This document shows, piece after piece, positions 1 to 7,182 of a DNA stretch of 24,010 nucleotides (position 1 is its first letter; each line of letters opens with the position of its first letter). The DNA is from HO2-45-28 sp964574495 (GTDB taxonomy: Bacteria; Patescibacteriota; Minisyncoccia; HO2-45-28), in assembly GCA_964574495.1 (NCBI GenBank), contig CAZNNT010000011.1, forward strand, positions 1 to 24,010, written 5' to 3'. The translations under genes were made by a program, and so were the position numbers. The notes under the pieces are model-generated. The model did not search any database. It was not told the origin of the DNA and saw nothing but the letters and a program-made list of their open reading frames with translations.

Positions 1-147
1 CAGCAATATCAACAACAATTTCAACAGCAGGAGCAGCAGCTTCAGCAACAATTTCAGCAACCTCCTCCAAGCGAGCCGACTTCCAAAATTAATACGAATA
101 TTTTAGGCGCGGTTGTAGCTCCATTCCTTCAACTCTTAGGATTTTAA
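1..147 (+). CDS. C-terminal end of a Gln-rich protein (partial)
   Basis: Frame 1 is open from the first base of the window to a TAA at 145-147, giving 48 residues of a protein that begins outside the window. The first 20 residues are mostly glutamine with spaced Phe/Tyr (a QQF/QQQ low-complexity tract). A short Pro/Ser linker and a hydrophobic C-terminus with Leu, Val and Phe follow. The gene converges on fmt, whose stop lies one base downstream. The product is not recognised. A Gln-rich tail followed by a hydrophobic end could belong to a secreted or membrane-associated protein, but the visible part is too short to assign a function. The open frame and the clean stop support it being coding. 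Confidence 0.6.
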   Translation, partial: QQYQQQFQQQEQQLQQQFQQPPPSEPTSKINTNILGAVVAPFLQLLGF

Positions 148-148
148 A

Positions 149-1105
149 TCAATTTAAAATCGCGCCAATTATATCCGGATGGCCGTTGATAAAATCACCG
201 GTAGCTTGAGATTTTTCTCCCTCAAGCTGAAGTTTTTTAACCAGAATCGCATTTTTGCCCGTACCTATTGCCAATCCAACAGTTTGTCCAGAGCTAAGCT
301 CTTGCCAAATTTGACAAGAGCTTAGCTCTGGACATGGGCGCCTCAGACATTCAACCACTTCTCCATCCAGTATTTTTATTCTTTTTTTATTCCAGAACGC
401 GTAAGTTCCGGGCCAAGGATTTAATGCCCTTATTTTTCGTTCAATAATTTCCGCCGATTCAGACCAGTTTATATGTCCGTCTTCTTTTGTAATTTTTTTG
501 GTGTAAGTCGCTTTTGAATGGTCCTGTTCTTTTGGTTTAATTTCTCCCGCAAGCCATTCGGGAAGCGTTTCAGCCAGAAGTTTTCCTCCTAATTCCGCCA
601 GTTCTTTTTTAAGTTCTGGGTATGTATATTTTTTATGTTTAAGGTTTAATGTTTCATGTTTCAGGATAGGTCCATGGTCCATTTTTTCATCCATCAGCAT
701 TACGGTTACGCCGGTTTTTTTATCCCCGGCAAGAATTGCCGATCGTATCGGATCGGCTCCCCTGTAGCGCGGAAGAAGCGAGGGGTGCACATTGAGCGAG
801 CCCTTTTCGGGAAGATCCAAAACCTCTTTCGGCATGATTTTGCCGTAAGCCGCCACCAAAATTAACCGACACTTAGTGTCGGTTAATTTTTGGAAAGTAT
901 CGGGGTTTTTGAGATTTTCCGGCTGTATGACCGGAATGCCATTTTTTTCCGCCCACATTTTAACCGGCGAGGATTTCAGTTTAAGTTTCCGGCCAGCCGG
1001 CCTGTCGGGAGTAGCAACAACCAATTTCGGAAGCCGCCCTTTATTTTTAAGGGCGTCTAAAATGGGAATAGCGAATTCAGAAGTGCCGAAGAAAATAAAA
1101 TTCAT
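149..1105 (-). CDS. fmt: methionyl-tRNA formyltransferase
   Basis: This enzyme formylates Met-tRNA(fMet) using 10-formyl-tetrahydrofolate, for translation initiation in the cytoplasm. The 318-residue product has the family landmarks: an N-terminal FGTSEFA segment, PDRPAGR, the VAAYGKI strand, the catalytic-core NVHPSLLPRYRGADPI and the DEKMDHGPIL loop. The C-terminal domain follows, with INW and LNPWPGTYAFW. Its ATG directly abuts the stop of def, the usual def-fmt arrangement. Two oddities are visible. A 33-bp perfect palindrome encodes residues about 72-83 just before VAAYGKI without lengthening the protein. A 48-bp inverted repeat encodes residues about 258-274 in a C-terminal loop, which is roughly ten residues longer than I expect for the family. 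Both keep the frame open, so the gene looks functional. Confidence 0.95.
   Translation of the reverse strand: MNFIFFGTSEFAIPILDALKNKGRLPKLVVATPDRPAGRKLKLKSSPVKMWAEKNGIPVIQPENLKNPDTFQKLTDTKCRLILVAAYGKIMPKEVLDLPEKGSLNVHPSLLPRYRGADPIRSAILAGDKKTGVTVMLMDEKMDHGPILKHETLNLKHKKYTYPELKKELAELGGKLLAETLPEWLAGEIKPKEQDHSKATYTKKITKEDGHINWSESAEIIERKIRALNPWPGTYAFWNKKRIKILDGEVVECLRRPCPELSSCQIWQELSSGQTVGLAIGTGKNAILVKKLQLEGEKSQATGDFINGHPDIIGAILN
286..333. repeat. perfect 19-bp inverted repeat inside fmt
   Basis: The left arm at 286-304 (gtccagagctaagctcttg) is exactly complementary to the right arm at 315-333, separated by 10 nt that themselves contain the palindrome caaatttg. Each arm also holds a small nested palindrome, gagct-a-agctc. 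The element is read in frame in fmt as a Cys/Ser/Gln-rich loop and appears to lengthen that loop. Confidence 0.9.
858..890. repeat. 33-bp perfect palindrome inside fmt
   Basis: Positions 858-873 are the exact reverse complement of 875-890, with a single central base at 874; the core is cgacac-tta-gtgtcg. It encodes fmt residues about 72-83 (LTDTKCRLI region), where family members usually carry an ordinary amphipathic KLK-x-x-x-PDLI stretch of the same length. The palindrome therefore seems to replace sequence instead of adding to it. Confidence 0.9.
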
Positions 1106-1624
1106 TTATTTATCCATTTTTTCAACTTTGTCCACGAAAAGAATTCCGTTTAAGTGGTCCACCTCATGCTGCAAGACCTGCGCTAAAAGTCCTCCCGCGC
1201 CCCGTTTGAATAGCTGTCCGTTTTCGTCCAAAGCTTCCACCGTAACGTTTGTCGACCTTCTTACTTTCCCGAATTTTCCGGCAACAGATAAGCATCCCTC
1301 CGTGCATAATGATTTCTTCGCCGAGTATTTTATTATTTTCGGGTTTATGAATACGGCGTATTCCTCTTTTTCTTTCTTTTTTTTCAGCTCCTCTTCGTTT
1401 TTTGAAATCAAGTCTTTTTTTTCTAAAACATATTTTGAAACTATAAAAATAGATTTGGAAACGTCTATTTGGGGCGCGGCGAGTCCTATGCCGGCCGGTT
1501 CGGCGCGAAGGGCCTCCTTCATTTTTTTAATTAAGTCCTTTGTTTTTCGCTTTATGATTTCATCCGCGGCAATTTCAGCCGCGTGTTTTCGCAGGGTTGG
1601 ATTCCCAATCTGAATTATAGTCAT
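1106..1624 (-). CDS. def: peptide deformylase
   Basis: This metalloenzyme removes the N-formyl group from nascent proteins. All three family motifs are present in the 172-residue product: GIGLAAPQ at residues 45-52, EGCLS at 109-113 with the metal-binding Cys111, and HEVDH at 153-157 with two His ligands and the catalytic Glu. A Lys/Glu-rich stretch at about residues 68-88 lies between the first two motifs and is more charged than usual, probably a surface loop. It sits between the sugar transferase gene (33 nt upstream on the same strand) and fmt (directly abutting), so the three are probably cotranscribed. Confidence 0.96.
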   Translation of the reverse strand: MTIIQIGNPTLRKHAAEIAADEIIKRKTKDLIKKMKEALRAEPAGIGLAAPQIDVSKSIFIVSKYVLEKKDLISKNEEELKKKKEKEEYAVFINPKIIKYSAKKSLCTEGCLSVAGKFGKVRRSTNVTVEALDENGQLFKRGAGGLLAQVLQHEVDHLNGILFVDKVEKMDK

Positions 1625-1657
1625 TTTATCGCTTTAAAAGATTAATTAAGCGTTTAA

Positions 1658-3031
1658 TCAGCGTCCGGGGCGCGAGATAATCGCGAATAAGGTCTTCAGG
1701 GCGATTGAGGCCTCCAAACTGAAAGAGCGGTTTTTAATGTAATAAAGGTCATATTGCAGTTTTTCCAGAGCGTCAGCGGCTGAAGCATCGTAGCGCATGT
1801 TGATTTGGGCCCAGCCGGTAATGCCCGGCCTGATTAAAAGCCGCATCATATAATGGGGGATTTGTTTTTTCAAATCCTCTATGAATTCCGGCCTTTCCGG
1901 GCGGGGACCCACCAAAGACATGTCGCCTTTAATTATATTTAGCGCTTGGGGCAGTTCGTCTATATAGGTTTTTCTCATTATTTTTCCTATGAAAGTGTTT
2001 CTTTTTTCGTCCGCTTCTTTATTCCAGCCGGAATTTTTCCACGCCCCGTCGTGAAGCTTTGAGCGGAATTTAATCAGCTCAAAAATGCGGCCGTTTTTGC
2101 CGACTCTTTTTTGTCGGAAAAAAATCGGTCCGGGACTTCCCAGCTTTATGGCCGCGGCCGCCAGCGGAAAAATTAAAACCGCGGCAAGCCCCAGTACGGC
2201 GCCCGCGAAAATGTCAAAAGCCCTTTTTAAGGTTTCAAATATCCTTTTTTCGCTTTCCGCCAAATTTTCTAAAAACCAGATTTCGGAAATCATGGATACC
2301 GGGACTTTTCCTGTTATGCGTTCGTAAAATTGCGGAAAATTGAGATAAGCCACGCCCAGCGGCAAAATCTCGTAAAGCATTTTTACGAAATCGGCATTAT
2401 TGTGAATATCGGCTAGAGCAATCACCAACTCTATTTTTTGCTCGCGGATTATCATCGGGAGGTTGTGGTCAAAAGCGAAAATGGGCAAATTTATTCCCGA
2501 ATTTATGTCTGAATTTTCCAAAATAATCGCGCCGGCGGGTTCGTATCCCAAGTGGGGATTATTGCTAAGAACATTTGATAATTCCCGGCTTTCTTTGGAC
2601 CAGCCGAAGAAAATAATTCGTGTTTTATGAGAAACCGCGAGAGCTTTTTCGTAAATTTTGCGCCAGAAAATAAGGAGCGCGATGGTAATAGCAATATCTA
2701 TCAGCAGATTGGTTTTGGGGGTTATGCCGGTTTGGGGTTTTATATAAAAAATGACAACGCTGATGGCGGCCGCGAAAAGCATGGCATAAATGATTCTTTC
2801 GCGCATTTTTTGCCGAGCCGAAAGAAAAATAGGATTATAAAGGCCGTATATAAAAAATATGATTATCCACAATAAAAACAGGAAAGAAAACGGCCAAAAA
2901 TGAAAGTCCCACCATTTTTTAAATTCAAATGAGCCGTAATAACGAAGCAGTAATGTCATAGTCAAACCGAGGTAAAATACAGCCAAATCCCCCAAAATCA
3001 ATATTGTTGACTTTATTCGGCGAGTTTTCAT
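1658..3031 (-). CDS. polyprenyl-phosphate hexose-1-phosphate transferase (bacterial sugar transferase)
   Basis: This membrane enzyme would start assembly of a surface glycan by moving a sugar-1-phosphate from an NDP-sugar to an undecaprenyl-type lipid carrier. The 457-residue product has the WbaP/EpsL-type layout: about four N-terminal membrane segments (residues about 10-125), a CoA-binding-like middle domain, and a C-terminal catalytic domain from about residue 265. The catalytic domain begins KRAFDIFAGAVLGL and shows SPGPIFFRQKRVGKNG, FELIKFRS, YIDELPQALNIIKGDMSLVGPRPERPEF and RPGITGWAQIN. Both the basic FFRQKRVG and the DELPQ...GPRP signatures are intact. It diverges from the dehydrogenase/epimerase pair across an 81-bp gap; together they form a glycan-precursor block. 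The sugar substrate cannot be told from sequence. Confidence 0.93.
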   Translation of the reverse strand: MKTRRIKSTILILGDLAVFYLGLTMTLLLRYYGSFEFKKWWDFHFWPFSFLFLLWIIIFFIYGLYNPIFLSARQKMRERIIYAMLFAAAISVVIFYIKPQTGITPKTNLLIDIAITIALLIFWRKIYEKALAVSHKTRIIFFGWSKESRELSNVLSNNPHLGYEPAGAIILENSDINSGINLPIFAFDHNLPMIIREQKIELVIALADIHNNADFVKMLYEILPLGVAYLNFPQFYERITGKVPVSMISEIWFLENLAESEKRIFETLKRAFDIFAGAVLGLAAVLIFPLAAAAIKLGSPGPIFFRQKRVGKNGRIFELIKFRSKLHDGAWKNSGWNKEADEKRNTFIGKIMRKTYIDELPQALNIIKGDMSLVGPRPERPEFIEDLKKQIPHYMMRLLIRPGITGWAQINMRYDASAADALEKLQYDLYYIKNRSFSLEASIALKTLFAIISRPGR

Positions 3032-3112
3032 TTATAATTAAAATACCATATTTTAATATTTTTTGCCATACCTTGTTTTTGGGCGCGAAGCATTTTATCA
3101 TTTTTATGAGGT

Positions 3113-4099
3113 ATGATTAAATCGGAAAATAAGCCAAAAATAGGCGTGGCCGGCGCGGGAATGGTCGGAGGCGTCATTAAAAAATATTTTGAGTCGCGAG
3201 GATTCAAACGCGGAAAAAATCTTTTTTGTTATGACCCCGACGCGGGCAAAAAATGTTTTGACAATTTAAGCGAAGCGGAAATTATTTTTATCTGCGTGCC
3301 TACGCCCCAGAGAAAAGACGGTTCGTGCGATACGGGCATAGTGGAATCGGCCGTCAAAAAATACGCGCCGTCCGCAAAAGTTATGGTTATCAAATCCACG
3401 GTTATACCCGGCACGACCGAACGCCTGGCTAAAAAATATAATTGCGCTTTGATTTTCAGTCCGGAGTTTTTGACGGAGGCCAGGGCCTGGGAAAATATGG
3501 TTCGTCCCGATCGCCAAATTATCGCTCCTACCGCGAAAGCTCGGGCCATTGCTTCCTATGTTTTGCATCTTTTGCCGTCAGCGCCTTTTAGCGCGCCCCG
3601 TCGCCAAAAGGCCGTAAAATGGGCAGAAATGACCCCCACGGAAGCGGAGCTGGGAAAATACGCCGCCAATGCTTTTGGAGCGCTTAAAGTGTCTTTTGCC
3701 AATTTTATTTACGATTTGGCGAAATTAACCCAAGAGACAATGCGCGAAAACGGACTTCAAAGCGAAGTGAATTACGAAAATATCCGTAAAATTCTGGCGC
3801 ATGACCCGAGAATAGGCGATTCGTGGCTCAATGTCGCCCACGGGCATTATCGCGGATACGGCGGCTATTGTTTTCCCAAGGACACCGAAGCCATTATGGC
3901 CTATGCCGGAAGGATCGCAAAAAATCCCAAAGCCCTGGACAGAAATCTTTTTAAAAAAGGAATTAAGATTTTGGACTCAATGAAAGAATATAATAACGCT
4001 CTTCTGGCTTCGCAGGGATTGACCCCAAAAAATGTCAGCCGGCACGACGAGGAATTGATGAAAATTATCATGGATTTTAAAAAAAATAAGCAATCATGA
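3113..4099 (+). CDS. UDP-glucose/GDP-mannose dehydrogenase family protein, short form
   Basis: The family oxidises the C6 alcohol of an NDP-hexose to a uronic acid with two NAD+. The 328-residue product starts with a Rossmann GAGMVGG loop and has the CVPTP segment, KSTVIPGTT, SPEFLTEARAWENMVRPDRQ and GYGGYCFPKD, which carries the catalytic Cys at residue 253. Only about 75 residues follow that Cys; typical family members carry about 140 and end in a UDP-binding Rossmann domain. That domain appears to be missing or replaced by a short helical tail. The stop overlaps the epimerase start as ATGA (4096-4099), so the two are translationally coupled. A GAGG at 3108-3111 could serve as a weak ribosome binding site for the chosen ATG. 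Confidence 0.85.
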   Translation: MIKSENKPKIGVAGAGMVGGVIKKYFESRGFKRGKNLFCYDPDAGKKCFDNLSEAEIIFICVPTPQRKDGSCDTGIVESAVKKYAPSAKVMVIKSTVIPGTTERLAKKYNCALIFSPEFLTEARAWENMVRPDRQIIAPTAKARAIASYVLHLLPSAPFSAPRRQKAVKWAEMTPTEAELGKYAANAFGALKVSFANFIYDLAKLTQETMRENGLQSEVNYENIRKILAHDPRIGDSWLNVAHGHYRGYGGYCFPKDTEAIMAYAGRIAKNPKALDRNLFKKGIKILDSMKEYNNALLASQGLTPKNVSRHDEELMKIIMDFKKNKQS

Positions 4100-5061
4100 A
4101 AATTCTGGTAACCGGAGGAATGGGTTTTATCGGCTCGCATATAATTGACGCCTGCGTTTTAAAAGGAGACGAGGTCTTTTCTGTTGATGATATGAGTTCG
4201 GGAAAGCCGGAGAACGCCAACTCCGAAGCGCCTAATTTCGAAATTGACATTTCGGATGCCGAAAAACTGGAAAATGTTTTTAAAAAAGTAAAGCCGGAAA
4301 TTATTTTTCATTGCGCGGCTCTTGCTCGTATTCAGCCGTCATTTGAAAATCCGAGCCGTTACTTTCAGGTTAACGCTATCGGTACGAGAAATATTTTGGC
4401 GCTGGCCAAGAAATACGGCTGCAGCCGAGTCGTGTATTCGGCTTCTTCCTCGGCTTATGGCAGCCAGGAAGCGCATGCGCTTAAGGAAGATATGAAACTG
4501 GCGGCTCAATCCCTGCATCCTTACGGTTCAACCAAAAGAATGGGCGAGATGCTGATGCGCGATATGGGGAAAATAACCGGCGGTCCGGAAACGGTCTGCC
4601 TGCGATATTTTAATGTCTATGGGCCGCGCCAAACCACAACTGCCGACGGACCTTATGCCACGGTCATGGGTATTTTTTTGGATCAGGCGTGGCGCAAAGA
4701 GCTGTTAACCATAGTGCCCGACGGTCATCAGAGGCGCGATTTTACTTGGGTGGGCGACATTGTTCGCGCGAATCTCCTGGCCGCCTCATCTCCCAAAGTC
4801 GGCGAAGGAGAAATAATAAATATCGGCTCGGGCGAGAATCATTCCATTTGGGAGGTTGCCGCTATTATTTTAGGCAAGAATGAAAACACGCTCCCAGAAG
4901 AATTGCTGAAATCAGGGCAATGCGTAATGGCGCCGGCCAGACGCGGAGAGGTTCGCAAGACCCTAGCCGATATTTCTTTGGCTAAAAAGCTTTTGGACTG
5001 GCGGCCGGATATGAAATTTCAAGAAGGCATCAATCTCCTAAAATCAAACCGCAATAATTAA
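4096..5061 (+). CDS. NAD-dependent NDP-sugar epimerase/dehydratase
   Basis: This is an extended short-chain dehydrogenase acting on a nucleotide sugar, probably a 4-epimerase or a uronate decarboxylase. The 321-residue product has the N-terminal TGGMGFIG dinucleotide-binding loop, the FHCAALARIQPS segment, a SASSSAYG strand and the catalytic YGSTK (Tyr143/Lys147). The substrate-side motifs RYFNVYGPRQ, GDGHQRRDFTWVGDI-like and NIGSGENHS are also present. It overlaps the dehydrogenase gene by 4 nt. Combined with the divergent sugar transferase it suggests synthesis of a modified sugar for a surface polysaccharide or glycoprotein. The exact reaction cannot be fixed from sequence. Confidence 0.9.
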   Translation: MKILVTGGMGFIGSHIIDACVLKGDEVFSVDDMSSGKPENANSEAPNFEIDISDAEKLENVFKKVKPEIIFHCAALARIQPSFENPSRYFQVNAIGTRNILALAKKYGCSRVVYSASSSAYGSQEAHALKEDMKLAAQSLHPYGSTKRMGEMLMRDMGKITGGPETVCLRYFNVYGPRQTTTADGPYATVMGIFLDQAWRKELLTIVPDGHQRRDFTWVGDIVRANLLAASSPKVGEGEIINIGSGENHSIWEVAAIILGKNENTLPEELLKSGQCVMAPARRGEVRKTLADISLAKKLLDWRPDMKFQEGINLLKSNRNN

Positions 5062-5073
5062 ATAATATACGCG

Positions 5074-5082
5074 TTATCCACA
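5074..5082 (+). promoter_or_regulatory. DnaA-box motif TTATCCACA
   Basis: A perfect match to the consensus DnaA box ends 6 nt before the -35 of the 5089-5117 promoter. It is one of four intergenic copies, all in the same orientation relative to the downstream gene. Confidence 0.6.
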
Positions 5083-5088
5083 GGGCTA

Positions 5089-5117
5089 TTGCATTTCAGA
5101 GCGCGATTTGCTATACT
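5089..5117 (+). promoter_or_regulatory. candidate sigma70 promoter P1
   Basis: TTGCAT at 5089-5094 and TATACT at 5112-5117 are separated by exactly 17 nt. The expected transcript starts near 5124, just before a hairpin at 5133-5149 (ttccgct/agcggaa). Confidence 0.6.
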
Positions 5118-5120
5118 TAT

Positions 5121-5200
5121 AGCGTGAGTGTTTTCCGCTTTTAGCGGAAGTACATACTATGTCTGCATAACTCCGCACCGTTTGGTGCGGGGTTGTGTTT
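5121..5200 (+). ncRNA. possible small RNA or leader with two hairpins
   Basis: Downstream of P1 there are two stem-loops. One is ttccgct(5133-5139)/agcggaa(5143-5149). The other is ccgcacc(5173-5179)/ggtgcgg(5184-5190), extendable by 5171-5172 with 5191-5192. The second is followed by TTGTGTTTTA, a weak terminator-like tail. A third pairing, gcgga(5144-5148) with tccgc(5172-5176), would exclude both, as in attenuators. It could be an RNA of about 75 nt or the first part of a long leader; only the hairpins themselves are certain. Confidence 0.35.
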
Positions 5201-5221
5201 TACGGGGTATCTTTTTATACT
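5193..5221 (+). promoter_or_regulatory. candidate promoter P2 for the DUF5667/cupredoxin gene
   Basis: TTGTGT at 5193-5198 and TATACT at 5216-5221 are separated by 17 nt. A start near 5228 would place the long hairpin 5231-5312 at the extreme 5' end of the mRNA. Confidence 0.45.
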
Positions 5222-5230
5222 ATGAACAGT

Positions 5231-5312
5231 CGGTATTTTGGTGGCCGGATAGGCCGGCACTCACATAAAGACATAGTGTGGAGTAAACCCCTATCCGGCC
5301 TCTAAAGTACCG
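5231..5312 (+). promoter_or_regulatory. long stem-loop in the leader of the 5347 gene
   Basis: Positions 5231-5253 pair with 5290-5312 over 23 positions with one mismatch and two G-U pairs. The stem includes a perfect 11-bp block ggccggatagg/cctatccggcc. The loop contains agacatagt (5269-5277), which is complementary to actatgtct at 5156-5164 upstream. It may protect the mRNA end or take part in a conformational switch. The structure is clear; the function is inferred. Confidence 0.6.
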
Positions 5313-5346
5313 GCCTTGTAAATTATTAAATAATTATTTAAAAAGA

Positions 5347-6858
5347 ATGGCAAAGAAAATAATTTTACAGGTCTTGATTATAGGTTTTGTCTTAACTTTT
5401 TCAACGGCTGTTTTTGCGCAAGAAACAGACGAAGTTCTGCCCGACGCCGGCCTTACGCCCGCCAGTCCACTCCACATTTTTGAACGATTCAGCGATTGGA
5501 CGCGCCTAAACCTTTTAACTTTTAATGCCGTCAGGAAAGCGGAAGTGAAGGTTGAAATTGCCGAAAAGCGCCTTGCGGAATTGAAGGCGGTTGTTGAGTC
5601 GGGGGCCGAAAGCGCGGTTGTTGAGCGCGCGGAGGGCTTTGCCAGAGTGAGGGCTGAAGCCGCCGAAGGCGACTTGGAACGTTTGGATACAGAAGGCCGC
5701 AATTTGGATTCTTTAATCGCGAAATTTAATGACCTTTCTTTAAAACAGCAGTCAGTGCTTGAGGGCGTTTTGGATAAAGCGCCGGAGCATGCGCGCGAGG
5801 CCTTGAATCGCGCTCTTGAAAGTTCAAGAAAAGGGCTTGATAAGTCCGAGGAGGTCTTGAAGCGCCAAGTTGAGAAGAATTTAATAAAGCAGGAAAAGGC
5901 CAAGGAGCTTTTAGAAAATAATATTGAGCGCCTCAAAAAGCAGCTTGAGCGTCGATCAGAGCATTTGGAAGAAATTGCCGAAAAATCCGGAGAAATTCCG
6001 CCGGAATTAAAAGAGCGTTTTGAAACGAAACTAAAAATCCTGGAAGACCGCTTGGTTAATGTTGAATCGCGGGATGAATTGAAAGAAGTCAGAAAAGAGC
6101 TTAAAGAGGGCGTAAAAGACGCCGCTTCAACCATTATCAAACTTAGGGCTCGCCACGAATTAAAAAACGGGGAGGGGGATGAACTTTTACGCGATATTGA
6201 GCGCGACAGATTTGATGTCGCCGAAAAAGCCAAACGCGCGATGGTTGAAGCCGAAAAATCAATAATCGAGCTTAAAGATAAAATTGCGCGCTATGAAAAC
6301 GACGGAAAAGCAATACCTCAAAATGTTAAAGAACTTTTAGCTAACGCCGAAGACCACTTAAAGAAATCTCGGGAAGCGTTTGATGCCAAGAATTTCGGAG
6401 AAGCGCTGGGACAAGCAAACAGTTCTTTACGCAATTCAAACTCCGCAAAAAAATCTTTAGAAGAAGTGGTCAAGCGTTCTAACGAGTCGGTAAAAAAACC
6501 GGAGTTAAGAGCCGACAAAAAATCAGAGACCGTTTCTAAACCGGTTGCTGAAAGTCCGGCTTCGGTAGTTGTAAAAATAACCGGAAACGGTTTTGAGCCG
6601 TTGGAAGTAAAGATTAAAAAAGGCGGAAGCGTTGTTTGGGTAAATGAAAGCGGATTAGATGCTTGGCCGGCGTCAGCCGTTCATCCGACGCACGGCGTCT
6701 ATCCTCAAAAAGGCGGATGTTTGGGCAGCGCTTTTGACGCTTGTCGGCGTCTAGCCGATGGAGAAAAATACGAATTTCGTTTTGACCATGTTGGAGCTTG
6801 GAAATATCACAATCATCTGAATCCTTCAATGACAGGCGCGGTTACGGTTGTTGAATAA
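5347..6858 (+). CDS. secreted DUF5667-like coiled-coil protein with C-terminal cupredoxin-like domain
   Basis: The 503-residue product has a signal peptide (residues 1-25, ending VFAQ). A short DUF5667-like motif follows (LPDAGLTPASPLHIFERF). Residues about 55-375 are highly charged and helical (Glu/Lys/Arg heptads), predicted to be a long coiled coil. From about residue 405 there is a beta domain resembling plastocyanin/cupredoxin: FEPLEVKIKKGGSVVWVN, then HPTHGVYP, then KYEFRF and GAWKYHNHLNPSMTGAVTV. The usual copper loop YHCxxHPxM reads YHNHLNPSM, so the Cys and one His are replaced and a normal type-1 copper site is unlikely. Two Cys (GCLGSAFDAC) could form a disulfide. It probably acts outside the membrane, in the cell envelope. 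Its molecular role is unknown. It is first in a run with 6871 and murB. Confidence 0.85.
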   Translation: MAKKIILQVLIIGFVLTFSTAVFAQETDEVLPDAGLTPASPLHIFERFSDWTRLNLLTFNAVRKAEVKVEIAEKRLAELKAVVESGAESAVVERAEGFARVRAEAAEGDLERLDTEGRNLDSLIAKFNDLSLKQQSVLEGVLDKAPEHAREALNRALESSRKGLDKSEEVLKRQVEKNLIKQEKAKELLENNIERLKKQLERRSEHLEEIAEKSGEIPPELKERFETKLKILEDRLVNVESRDELKEVRKELKEGVKDAASTIIKLRARHELKNGEGDELLRDIERDRFDVAEKAKRAMVEAEKSIIELKDKIARYENDGKAIPQNVKELLANAEDHLKKSREAFDAKNFGEALGQANSSLRNSNSAKKSLEEVVKRSNESVKKPELRADKKSETVSKPVAESPASVVVKITGNGFEPLEVKIKKGGSVVWVNESGLDAWPASAVHPTHGVYPQKGGCLGSAFDACRRLADGEKYEFRFDHVGAWKYHNHLNPSMTGAVTVVE

Positions 6859-6870
6859 AATATAGTAAAA

Positions 6871-7182
6871 ATGGACCAAGCGGCTAAAAAAGAATTTGAA
6901 AAATTGGCTCGCATAACGCAGGCCGGATTTAGCGAATCGCGCGAAAATATTGATAAACGTTTTGGAGAGGCTGATAAGCGTTTTGAAAAAGTGGAAAAAA
7001 GAATGGACGACGGTTTTAAAGATGTTGATTATAGATTGAATAATGTCAACGCCCGCCTTTTGGTTATTGAGCGCGATATTGCTGAAATTCGCAGCCATTT
7101 TGTTTATCGTAACGAGTTTGACGACTTAATGGCGAGAATGTCTTATGTTGAGAAGAGGCTCAAAATCAAAAGCGGTAAATAA
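6871..7182 (+). CDS. small coiled-coil protein, function unknown
   Basis: The 103-residue product is almost entirely charged and helical. Repeated RFGEADKRFEKVEKRMDDGF-like heptads occupy residues about 25-60, followed by a second helical block. There is no signal peptide, membrane segment or catalytic motif. It begins 12 nt after the DUF5667/cupredoxin gene, and its stop shares one base with the murB start (TAATG at 7180-7184), so it is probably translated with both. Short coiled-coil proteins of this kind are common in these genomes, but I cannot name a function; a structural or oligomerisation role is only a guess. Confidence 0.75.
   Translation: MDQAAKKEFEKLARITQAGFSESRENIDKRFGEADKRFEKVEKRMDDGFKDVDYRLNNVNARLLVIERDIAEIRSHFVYRNEFDDLMARMSYVEKRLKIKSGK

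Noticed and set aside
286..890. fmt palindromes as transcription terminators
   Set aside because: They lie inside an intact gene with no T-run after either stem on the transcribed strand.
876..1613. Plus-strand open frame (245 residues) across fmt and def
   Set aside because: It runs opposite two clearly identified enzymes and has low-complexity Phe/Ser content typical of a shadow frame.
5334..6233. Long minus-strand open frame (299 residues) opposite the coiled-coil gene
   Set aside because: Ser/Phe/Arg-rich composition is what the complement of Lys/Glu-rich helical coding gives. There is no motif, and the plus-strand gene has a signal peptide and recognisable domains.
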